This document shows positions 29,990 through 37,603 of a stretch of DNA of 64,000 nt, piece by piece. How positions within the stretch are numbered: the first letter of the stretch is position 1; every line of letters begins with the position of its first letter. The translations under genes were made by a program, and so were the position numbers. The stretch lies in NCBI GenBank assembly GCA_016720545.1, contig JADKKK010000006.1, positions 365,501 to 429,500 of the forward strand, written 5' to 3'. This stretch comes from Myxococcales bacterium. Lineage in GTDB: Bacteria; Myxococcota_A; Polyangia; Polyangiales; Polyangiaceae. The notes beneath the pieces were generated by a model. That model had not been told where the DNA came from and did not search any database. It saw nothing but the letters and a program-made list of their open reading frames with translations.

Positions 29990-31584
29990 CGCTCTTTCTC
30001 GAAAGTCGGGCAGGGTTCCGAGCGCCTTTCGTCGCTCGAGCACGTGAAAGGGGCGGGTTGCGCCTCGGGCGCCGGCCTGAGGCGCGGGGTCGATCTCGAG
30101 CGGCGGCGATCTTGGGCGTGAGAGTGCGCTCCCCCACCCATTCCGCACCGTGCGGTGGCATCCATCGGGTTGTGAAAAGCAGCCTGGAGGACACCGGATG
30201 GGGCAGCGCGCTCGTATTCTTACAGAAATTCTCGGCTTCGATGGGTGGCGTGTGAAGGAGGCCTACTTCGAGAACGCTACCGGCGAACGGGTGACGCCCG
30301 GCCGGCTGTACGCCGCGCTTCGCGAGACGAAGGTCGTGCTCGTTGTCGAGCGTCGATGGGTTCGGCGGTGCGGCCGGTGCACGGAGAGGTGCCCCCGCAT
30401 CCACGAGCAAGGGAAGCCGCGGCGCTGGGCGGACCTGCCGTGGGGCGACCACCCCGTCGAGATCGAGTATGCCGCCAGCCGGGTAAAGTGCCGAACGTGT
30501 GGCACGGCGACGACCGAAATGGTCGCGTGGGCCGACCCCTACCAGCGGCAGAGTAGGCGCCTGCAGCAGCGCCTCGCAGTCGAGGCCGCGTCCATGCCGG
30601 TCATGCACGTCGCCGCGCTTCACGGCCTCAGCTGGCTGACCGTTCACCGCGCGGAAGAGCGCGCGCTCGCGCGGTGGGAGGCGACTTGTCCGACCCGCCC
30701 GCTCCGTCATGTCGGCGTCGACGAGAAGTGGCTCGGCCGCCGCCACCACCTTGCCCACAAGTACGTCACGATCGTGAGCGACCTGGAGACGGGCGAGCCA
30801 GTGTGGATCGGCCATGGCCGAAGCGAAGCGACGCTGCGGGGCTGGCTCGAAAGCCTGTCGCTCGAGCAGCGAAGCACCATCAAGCTCTTCGCCATGGACC
30901 TGCACCGGGGCTTTTGGAACGCGGTCGACGGCGTTCCGGGCCTCGAGCACGCTCCCGTGGTGCACGACCCGTTTCACATCATGAAGCTCGCCGGGGCCAT
31001 GCTCGACGAGCTCCGTCGCGAGGTCTTCTTCCGCGCGGGCCCCGAGTTGCGCGCCGTCGGCAAGGGACGCCGCTGGCTCCTGCTCCGCGCCTGGGAGCGC
31101 ACGAGTGAAGACCAGCGCGCCGACCTGAAGATGCTCCTCGCGCACAACAAGACCTTGGCTCGCGCCTACCAGATCAAGGAGGAGCTCCGCGAAGTCCTGC
31201 GAGCGCCTGATCGAAGCGCGATGAAGGCGGGGCTCGACCGCATCCTTCGTCGGACCAACCGGCACAGCATCCGTCCGCTGCGCCGACTGCACGATACTCT
31301 CAATGAGCGGTACAACGAGATCGTTGCCTTGGCCGAGCACCGCCCCGCTGTTGGGCGAGTCGAAGCGCTCAACAACAACTGGGAGACGCTGGTCCGAAGG
31401 GCCCGCGGATACCGAGACCACGCATACCTCCTACGCAAGTTGCGCTTCATGACGGCGAACCCCATCCGCGAGAGGGACGGGATCAGACGCTTCCTCGCTC
31501 TCGGCCTTAACCCGCCTCTCCCACTCGGTCGGGCGGCCTAACAAACTATGCGCTCCCACGCAGCCCGACTTCTGACAAAGAGCC
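29990..31584 (+). mobile_element. Complete ISL3-family insertion sequence
   Basis: The element is 1,595 bp with one transposase gene. The left end CGCTCTTTCTCGAAAGTCGG and the reverse complement of the right end GGCTCTTTGTCAGAAGTCGG form imperfect inverted repeats of the ISL3 type. The perfect 8-bp direct repeat TATATTCG flanks it at 29982-29989 and 31585-31592. Eight bases is the duplication length known for ISL3. Element, ends and duplication are intact, so it may still be active. A degenerate second copy is at 4541-6050. Confidence 0.92.
30198..31541 (+). CDS. ISL3-family transposase
   Basis: The 447-residue DDE transposase moves the surrounding element. The N-terminal zinc-ribbon Cys pairs are RRCGRCTERC and KCRTCGTATT. 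A helix-turn-helix region follows (LHGLSWLTVHRAEERAL). The catalytic Asp residues are in HVGVDEKWLGRRH and FAMDLHRGFWNAV, and the Glu is in GRVEALNNNWETLVRRARGY, a characteristic ISL3 block. The ATG of MGQRARILTEILGF is chosen because it follows GGAGGACACC. An upstream ATG would add 16 residues unlike the family. The frame is complete. Confidence 0.93.
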   Translation: MGQRARILTEILGFDGWRVKEAYFENATGERVTPGRLYAALRETKVVLVVERRWVRRCGRCTERCPRIHEQGKPRRWADLPWGDHPVEIEYAASRVKCRTCGTATTEMVAWADPYQRQSRRLQQRLAVEAASMPVMHVAALHGLSWLTVHRAEERALARWEATCPTRPLRHVGVDEKWLGRRHHLAHKYVTIVSDLETGEPVWIGHGRSEATLRGWLESLSLEQRSTIKLFAMDLHRGFWNAVDGVPGLEHAPVVHDPFHIMKLAGAMLDELRREVFFRAGPELRAVGKGRRWLLLRAWERTSEDQRADLKMLLAHNKTLARAYQIKEELREVLRAPDRSAMKAGLDRILRRTNRHSIRPLRRLHDTLNERYNEIVALAEHRPAVGRVEALNNNWETLVRRARGYRDHAYLLRKLRFMTANPIRERDGIRRFLALGLNPPLPLGRAA

Positions 31585-31719
31585 TATATTCGGCGGTGCG
31601 GGCACTCTGTTCGGCATCGCCGGAGTCACGATGCTAGTGCTCGGCGCGCGCAAGCGCTGACGAAGCCGGACACGGCGGGTCCCCTGATTTGGGGCATCCT
31701 CGGGGAAGGCATCTATCAC

Positions 31720-31767
31720 GGAGGGCAAAGGCGCAAATCGCTGAACGGATGCGACGGGGTCGACGGG
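31720..31767 (+). repeat. Dispersed 48-bp repeat, copy 2
   Basis: This is the second copy of the element at 29681-29728, reading GGAGGGCAAAGGCGCAAATC at its start. It lies between the 3' end of the interrupted membrane-protein gene and the end of a convergent kinase gene. Confidence 0.7.
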
Positions 31768-31932
31768 TACTCGCAACCTGCCCGGTGTGGACAGAATGAG
31801 CTCGATCTTTTTCGTGTATCCGATCGAGGGCAAGGAGGTCACCGCGGTGGTCCCTCTCGCACCTTCCCGCGAGTGGTTCCGGCCCTATGTCACGGCTCGT
31901 TCCGAGAGGGAGCGGCTCGACAAGCAGAGGCT

Positions 31933-33681
31933 TCAGAGCTTCCCGGCAGCCCGCAGCTGGTCGCACTTCGTGCGCTTCTGTTCCGTCATCGTGTCGCGAA
32001 CTTCGGCGGCCTTCGCTTCGAGCTCGGGTCGGCCCGACATCTCAAGCATCTTTAGATTTCTCTCTTGGTCCGGGGTCAGGTACGGGAGGTTGCCCTTGCA
32101 AACCGCAATCATCCGCACCTCCGCCGCCGCCGCCTGTTCTTCTGGCGTCTTGACGCGTACGGGTTCCTTCGGCGCCACACCCCGAGCCGCCGCGGAAGGG
32201 ACCGTCGCGGGGGCGTGCACGGTTGCCACGAGGTTCGTGGACCTCGCGGCATCGTCGCCGCCGTCGAGCGCACCGATAGCTGACACGCCGGAGTCCGTGC
32301 CTGAATGGGGGGCGCCGCTCGAGCTCGAAGCCCAAGCGACCTTGGCGAGCTCGCTGGAGGGCACGCTGGCCACCGGCGGCGAGGGCATCGAGGACCCCGT
32401 GCTCGACGGAGCAACGCTCGCGTCGCTCGGCGGCCTGCTTCGCCCGAGCACCCCCCCGACGACCCCGATCGCCACCAGCGTGCCGACCACCGCGGCCCCC
32501 AGCTTGCCCCGGCTCCCGGCCCTCGGCGACGGCGGGCTAGGCGGTGGGCTCGGTCGGGTCTCCGGGAGGTACGTCGGGATCGCCGCGCCGAGCTGGGTCT
32601 CGGGGCCCTCGGACTTGCGTCTCGGCCGCGTCGGCGCGGGTGTCGCGGCGAGGACGGCGGGCGCCTGGGGGGAGAAGTCCGCGAGGTGGTCCAGCGACGT
32701 ACCCACCACGCCGGCTACCCCGATCGCCCCCTTCGGCCTCCCCGGTTCCGGCGCGCGCAGCGTGTTCGCGCCCGTGGTGAGCGCGGCCAACGCCGCCGCC
32801 GCTTCCCCCGCGCTCGACCACCGCTTCCTCGCGTCCATCTCCAGACACCGAAGAAACCACCCGTCGAAGCCCCCCGGCAAGAGCCTCGCACGGTCCCCCG
32901 CGCGCTCGCTCGCCGGCGCGCGTGAGGTGAGCGCCATCGTCATCGCCGCGCCAATCTCCTGCGCCGTCGTCGCGTCCCAGTACTGCCCTGGCTTGCCGCC
33001 CACGAGCATCTCGTACGTAATCAGCCCCATCGCCCAAAGGTCCGTCTGCGGCGTCACGTGATCGGCGATCTCGATTCCGCTCTTCAGCGCCATTCGCCGG
33101 AACAGCGGGCCGAGCTGCTCCGGCGCCGCGTACGCCGGCGTCCCCAGCTCGGTCGCCGTGCCCGCGCCCTCCAGCAGCTTCGCGATGCCGAAATCCAGCA
33201 CCTTCAGCACCGGACGCTGCTTCCTGTCCCGCGTCACGTACAGATTGCTCGGCTTCAGGTCCCGGTGCACCACGCCCCGCTCGTGCGCCTGGTCCAGCGC
33301 CTCGGCGAGCTGCTCTACGAGCGTGCACACCTGCGTCGCCTCGAGCGGCTGGGCGATGAGCGCTTCCACGCTCTCCCCCACGAGCAGCTCCATCACGAAG
33401 TAGGGAACGCGGCGCTCCGCGTCGACGCTCGCGAAGAGCACGCTCACGATGTGCGGGCTCTCTCCGATGGTCGCTCCGATCTGCGCCTCCTGCTGGAACC
33501 GGTCGAGCACCCCGGATCGGTCCGCCAGGTGCGGCAGGATCACCTTGATCGCGCACGCCTTCCCCGTCCCGAGGTTCGTGCCTCGGTACACGATGCCCAT
33601 CCCTCCCTCGGCGACCAGCCCGTCGATCCGGAAGTGACCGCCGAGAGTGTCCCCAACCTGCACCGTCCGTGTCTGCGCCAT
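31933..33681 (-). CDS. Membrane-anchored eukaryote-like Ser/Thr protein kinase
   Basis: The 582-residue protein has a complete PknB-type kinase domain at about 15-285. It shows a Gly loop (GLVAEGGMGIVYRG), catalytic Lys in CAIKVILPHL, catalytic loop VVHRDLKPSNLY, DFGIAK with Asp for Mg and activation segment GTPAYAAPEQLG. A Pro/Ser-rich linker leads to one transmembrane helix near 395 (LGAAVVGTLVAIGVVGGVLG). The C-terminal part, outside the membrane, ends in a charged helical domain (LTPDQERNLKMLEMSGRPEL) with two Cys. The layout is a receptor-like kinase, and the signal and substrate are unknown. The ATG follows the first in-frame Met of the conserved start TRTVQVGDTLGGHFRI. Confidence 0.9.
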   Translation of the reverse strand: MAQTRTVQVGDTLGGHFRIDGLVAEGGMGIVYRGTNLGTGKACAIKVILPHLADRSGVLDRFQQEAQIGATIGESPHIVSVLFASVDAERRVPYFVMELLVGESVEALIAQPLEATQVCTLVEQLAEALDQAHERGVVHRDLKPSNLYVTRDRKQRPVLKVLDFGIAKLLEGAGTATELGTPAYAAPEQLGPLFRRMALKSGIEIADHVTPQTDLWAMGLITYEMLVGGKPGQYWDATTAQEIGAAMTMALTSRAPASERAGDRARLLPGGFDGWFLRCLEMDARKRWSSAGEAAAALAALTTGANTLRAPEPGRPKGAIGVAGVVGTSLDHLADFSPQAPAVLAATPAPTRPRRKSEGPETQLGAAIPTYLPETRPSPPPSPPSPRAGSRGKLGAAVVGTLVAIGVVGGVLGRSRPPSDASVAPSSTGSSMPSPPVASVPSSELAKVAWASSSSGAPHSGTDSGVSAIGALDGGDDAARSTNLVATVHAPATVPSAAARGVAPKEPVRVKTPEEQAAAAEVRMIAVCKGNLPYLTPDQERNLKMLEMSGRPELEAKAAEVRDTMTEQKRTKCDQLRAAGKL

Positions 33682-33798
33682 GGGCCGCGAAGGTAGCACT
33701 CCTGGTGCGACCGAATGGGTCCCTGAACCGCAGAAGAACGCCCCGCCTATGGCCAGGTCGTCGCTTTCCGGTTCACGGCGGAGGCCCGTCGAGGGACG

Positions 33799-33843
33799 GG
33801 GGACGAGCCGGGGACGACCCCGGGACGACCCCGGGACGACCCC
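33799..33843. repeat. Tandem GGGACGACCCCG repeat
   Basis: About three and a half copies of a 12-bp unit (GGGACGACCCCG, the first as GGGACGAGCCGG) lie upstream of the minus-strand kinase gene. The unit contains GGG and CCC and could pair with itself, but no function is evident. Confidence 0.7.
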
Positions 33844-34254
33844 TCGGTCATGATGGCTTCCCTTCGTGAGGTGCGTGTCGTCGCAGCGCGTGAGCGCGGA
33901 GCAGCCGGCGAGCCGCGGTGCCGGCGATCCGCCTGCCCAGATCCTGCCGATCGGAGCAACCGGAATCCCCGCCCCGGAGCGGCCCCATTGGCTGGACGGA
34001 TACTCCCGCGTCGCCGAGCCCCTCACGCGCTTCGATTAACCATCACGCACACCGGATGCCCCGCACGGCAGCGCGACCCCCACGCCGCCGTCCCGGGGCA
34101 TCGCCCGTGGCGCGGACACTTCTCGCCCGCGATGCCCAGCCCGCCGTTGGCGCGCGCCTTCGCGATGCTTCACGAAGGGGGCGGACGTCGCCATCAAGCA
34201 CCTGGCGCGCGCACATGAAGCAGACAAAGGAGCAGCAGCAGCAACGGGCACCAT

Positions 34255-34449
34255 GGCCGTTCCGCCGGTGCCCAGGGCCAAGAGCGGCAAGCCCGTCGCG
34301 GAGGTGACCCGTGGGTCGACCTGACGGAGACGGCCCTCCGCGAGTGGGTCCGCCGCGCCGAGGCCGGCACCGGCGAGCGACGGGACGTTCTCAGGACGGA
34401 GGAGCGGCAAGGGCTCTCCCGCCTCGGCGCGGACCCGAAGAACCGTTGA
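34255..34449 (+). pseudogene. IS3-family OrfA fragment
   Basis: After a frame change near 34310 the sequence reads DLTETALREWVRRAEAGTGE, then RRDVLRTEERQGLSRLGADP and a stop. This matches the helix-turn-helix end and leucine-zipper start of IS3-type OrfA proteins (LTESALRxWVxQAExDxG...LTTEERxELxRLR). Upstream KSGKPVAEV belongs to the same domain. OrfB and the inverted repeats are missing. Confidence 0.6.
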
Positions 34450-34757
34450 CGCCACCTGCGCCCTCGCCGGGCCAAGATCCCGGGTGACATCGGAGGGTCG
34501 CTCCCTCTAAGCTGCCGCACCGCGCCCCACACACGGATGCAGCACGCGATGAGCAAACGCACGGAAGACCAGGAAGGCGCGAAGGCGTGGGCGCTCAAAG
34601 TGGCGAAGGGGTCCGAAAGGCTCTGGCCGGCTGCTTTGCGATGCAAGTCGGCCATTGAGCTTCGCGACGCCCATGTAAGTCGACCACGGTCGACCGCTTG
34701 AGGCGCGGCGAAGTCGCCTCGACACCCCACCCGCGCCTCCCCGAAGGAATTTTCGAT

Positions 34758-36482
34758 ATGCTAACGATCGGGTCGACATTCGCGGGCGAGTTCCTCGTCG
34801 AGTCGCACCTGAAGAGTGGCGGGATGGGCAGCGTCTTCGTCGTTCGCCAGCTCAGCACGGACCGACGCCGCGCCCTGAAGGTGATGCGACGCGAGTTCTT
34901 CGAGGAACCATCCCTTCGCGAGCGATTCTCCCTGGAAGCGCGCATCGCGGCCCGCCTCGAGACGCCGCATACGGTCGACGTGATAGGCGCAGGTGTCGAC
35001 GCGCCCACAGGCATTCCTTGGCTTTGTATGGAGCTGCTCAGCGGTGAAGACCTTGGGGCCCGTATCAAGCGTGGGGGGCCGATGGCGTGGGCAGAGCTGC
35101 GCCCGCACATCAAGGCGCTCGCCCAGGTTATGGCGCGTGCCGCGAGCGCGGGCGTCGTGCATAGAGATTTGAAGCCCGAGAACCTCTTCTTGGCGCGCGC
35201 CTCAGACTCGGCTGACGTAAGCGTACTCAAGGTCCTTGATTTTGGCATTGCAAAGCTCCTTCTCTCGGGCGCGCTGACCACAGCGGCGCTTGGTACGCCT
35301 TTGTGGTCTTCGCCCGAGCAACTTTCGCGCGGCCACGTGTCGGCTGGCACGGACGTTTGGTCACTTGGACTCATCGTGTTCTACCTCCTCACGGGTACCC
35401 ACTACTGGAAGGGGATTCACCCGGACGGCACCGGGGACCTCGCGTCACTCCTCTACGACATAACAACTCGCGAGCTGGACCCCCCCTCGCTTCGCCCGGG
35501 CGGCCCCCGCCTTCCGCGCGGGTTCGATCCGTGGTTTCGGACCTGCCTCGCCAGGGACGCCAACTCTCGCTTCGCGGACGGCGGCACGGCACTCGATGCG
35601 CTCATCGCGCTGTTCGAGACTCCGCCGCCCGGCATCGTTGGATTTGGGCCTTCACCACTTGCCGCCTCTTTCCCAATAGCCATTCCTTCCGCGCCGCGGC
35701 CACAAAAGGGTGCGGCGGGAGGACATCCGCCAGCCGAGAGCGCGCAGAGCTTCGGCCCCTCGGCGGTGGGCTCCATGGCTTTTGCTCCTCGGCCCGACGT
35801 ACCGGTGTCTGCTCCGCCCCCATCAGCGCACCACACCGGTGTTCAGGCCACGAGCGCTTTGCTGCCCAAGGCCTCGCGCTTACCGTGGGTGGCGACGGCC
35901 GTCTTCCTTGCACTGGCGCTCCTGGGTGTTGGCAGCGCACTCGCCGTTCGTCAGTCGCAGCAAGAAGGCCCGCCGTTGGCTCCGAGCGCGAGCAGCCAGG
36001 CCCGGCGCGCGGTCGACCCCGCCCCCGTCGACAGTGCTCCGTCAGCACTCCCTTCGACGGTCGCGAGCAGCCCAGGACCCGCCGGACCGAAACCAAGCGC
36101 AGGACCGCGACCCGTTGGCCCAAATCCCACGCCCCCTGCGCCTCCAGCGCGGTTGGGGCCGACCGTCGCTCCGGTCAGCTCTACCGTCGAGACCGGACCT
36201 CTGGGCAAGGCCGCCGCCGCCAATGGTCTTCAGCGACTGCTGGGGCCTACGAAGTCCTGCTATGAGAAGGAGCTCGCTAGGAATCCTGCGTGGCAAGGGC
36301 CGGTGCAGGTCACACTCAGCGTTCGCGCAGACGGTGGCGTGGAGGGAGTCTCCGGGCGCGTGTCTGGAGCTGCCGACCTCACGTTTTGCATTCAGCAAGC
36401 CGCGAGTGCGTTGTCCTTTGGCAAGAGCACTGCAGCGAGCAAAGTCATCCTCCGAATGCAACTTTCAGTCGGGACACCTTAG
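34758..36482 (+). CDS. Ser/Thr protein kinase with AgmX/PglI-like C-terminal domain
   Basis: The 574-residue product has a kinase domain at about 5-270: Gly loop SHLKSGGMGSVFVV, Lys in RALKVMRREF, catalytic loop VVHRDLKPENLF near 133, DFGIAKLLLSG near 161 and GTPLWSSPEQLS. A Pro-rich linker precedes a transmembrane helix near 378 (WVATAVFLALALLGVGSALA). The C-terminal 95 residues (PTKSCYEKELARNPAWQGPV, QVTLSVRADGGVEGVSGR, FCIQQAASALSFGKS) match the repeat-like C-terminal domain seen in myxobacterial AgmX/PglI motility proteins. The start chosen follows GAAGGAATTTT. The gene heads a three-gene row with the DUF4384 lipoprotein (45 bp gap) and the WD40-caspase gene (62 bp gap). Confidence 0.88.
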   Translation: MLTIGSTFAGEFLVESHLKSGGMGSVFVVRQLSTDRRRALKVMRREFFEEPSLRERFSLEARIAARLETPHTVDVIGAGVDAPTGIPWLCMELLSGEDLGARIKRGGPMAWAELRPHIKALAQVMARAASAGVVHRDLKPENLFLARASDSADVSVLKVLDFGIAKLLLSGALTTAALGTPLWSSPEQLSRGHVSAGTDVWSLGLIVFYLLTGTHYWKGIHPDGTGDLASLLYDITTRELDPPSLRPGGPRLPRGFDPWFRTCLARDANSRFADGGTALDALIALFETPPPGIVGFGPSPLAASFPIAIPSAPRPQKGAAGGHPPAESAQSFGPSAVGSMAFAPRPDVPVSAPPPSAHHTGVQATSALLPKASRLPWVATAVFLALALLGVGSALAVRQSQQEGPPLAPSASSQARRAVDPAPVDSAPSALPSTVASSPGPAGPKPSAGPRPVGPNPTPPAPPARLGPTVAPVSSTVETGPLGKAAAANGLQRLLGPTKSCYEKELARNPAWQGPVQVTLSVRADGGVEGVSGRVSGAADLTFCIQQAASALSFGKSTAASKVILRMQLSVGTP

Positions 36483-36527
36483 GCCAACTTCGTCGGGACA
36501 CCGCTCCCGTCCAACGAGAGTAAGTAC

Positions 36528-37541
36528 ATGAACATACCAACACGGCACGCCTCCGCTCTAGCCGCCGTCATCACATCGACTGTCTTCGCCTGCGGCGGCC
36601 GTGGCGCATCCGAGCCTCGCAGCTGCGACGGCGCGGCGCGCGAGCAGCTCGTCTGCGAGGCAGAGTTTTCTTACGACGCCACCAAGGCCGGCGGAGGCTT
36701 CTCCGTGCTCGGCACGGCTAGCGCGAACGCGTCGCACGAGACCACTGCACTTCGTGCGCTCGACAACTCCGTGGAGCGCTACGCAGCCGCGTCGCGTCGC
36801 CTTTGCGACGAGTACAACAAGTGTGTGCTCAGCAAGGAACGCTATGCGACCGAGAGCGCTCAGCTACGCGCCCAGCTTCAGCGCATCGGTTCTGCCCGCG
36901 AAGACATCGCAAAGACACCCGCTCCGGCCCGGGGCCGCGCCATCGCGGAGGCTTACGAGAAGCTCGTGGTCGGAGACGACCCGAACGGGCTCTCACTCGA
37001 CTTCACGCTGGAGGCGAAGCGCCCGGCGGACGCGGACTACCGACCGGTCGATTCGGGCGTCTCGCTCCCGACGGGAGCGCGCTTGGCCGCGACGCTCTCG
37101 ACGAGCAAGACCGCGTACGTCTACTTCTTCACGAAGACGATGGGAGGAAAGACGGAGGTCGTCTTTCCGAACAAGGAGATCGTTCAGAAAAATCCCCTTC
37201 CAGCCGGGGTACGGCTCCGCATCCCGGAGGGCACGGGCTCCTTCGTGCTCGATTCGCGTGACGTCGGTACGAAAGAGAGACTCTTCGTGGTCGCCTCCGT
37301 CACACCGATCGACGCACTCGAGGCCTCCGTCGCTTCGGGGACCTCCGCCGTGAACGAGAGCCTCGAGAGGGTGGGGTCGGGAGCGGAGTGCACGCGTGGG
37401 CTCACGTTCAAGAAGGGCGAGCCGAAAGCGGGCTGCGTGCGCGGACGCGGGCTTCGAGTCGAGGCAAACCCAAGCCGCACCTTGACGGAGCCTGGCGACG
37501 ACATGGTTACCGCGACGTTCGACTATCTTCACACGAAGTGA
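36528..37541 (+). CDS. DUF4384-like lipoprotein
   Basis: The 337-residue product begins MNIPTRHASALAAVITSTVF with lipobox FACGG, so it is a lipoprotein. The first half is helical (LRALDNSVERYAAASRRLCD, RAIAEAYEKLVVGDD). The second half has the pattern of DUF4384: VSLPTGARLAATLSTSKTAY, VYFFTKTMGGKTEVVFPNKE and IPEGTGSFVLDS with DVGTKERLFVVAS. DUF4384 is often encoded beside caspase-like or kinase genes, as here. It may be the sensing or scaffold partner of the flanking kinase and caspase proteins, which is inference. TAG/ATG gaps on either side are short. Confidence 0.75.
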   Translation: MNIPTRHASALAAVITSTVFACGGRGASEPRSCDGAAREQLVCEAEFSYDATKAGGGFSVLGTASANASHETTALRALDNSVERYAAASRRLCDEYNKCVLSKERYATESAQLRAQLQRIGSAREDIAKTPAPARGRAIAEAYEKLVVGDDPNGLSLDFTLEAKRPADADYRPVDSGVSLPTGARLAATLSTSKTAYVYFFTKTMGGKTEVVFPNKEIVQKNPLPAGVRLRIPEGTGSFVLDSRDVGTKERLFVVASVTPIDALEASVASGTSAVNESLERVGSGAECTRGLTFKKGEPKAGCVRGRGLRVEANPSRTLTEPGDDMVTATFDYLHTK

Positions 37542-37603
37542 GCTCGGTCGGGGCCGCACGCGCGTCGCCGCGTGACAAGAGGAATTGTCCCTAGGTAGCG
37601 CGC

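Larger units (their letters stand above)
29779..31660 (+). pseudogene. Small two-helix membrane protein gene interrupted by an ISL3 element
   Basis: The 5' part (ATG at 29779) encodes MNQPGQMANSQQAPRAPQRN and a helix NVGLLVLGVIALGAATVAML, ending EKRMSIF at the insertion. The 3' part after the element continues in frame with GGAGTLFGIAGVTMLVLGAR, then KR-stop. If the element and one copy of its 8-bp target duplication are removed, a single 92-residue frame with two transmembrane helices is restored exactly. The gene was therefore intact until recently. I recognise no family, and a small inner-membrane protein is the most that can be said. Confidence 0.8.
33682..34757. other. Intergenic region with a tandem repeat and transposase remnant
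   Basis: This gap lies between divergent kinase genes. It holds the short GGGACGACCCCG repeat and a decayed IS3 OrfA fragment, annotated separately. A plus-strand frame ending near 34039 (AQILPIGATGIPAPERPHWL, then DGYSRVAEPLTRFD-stop) looks like a protein C-terminus with no surviving start. The rest shows no gene. Confidence 0.45.
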
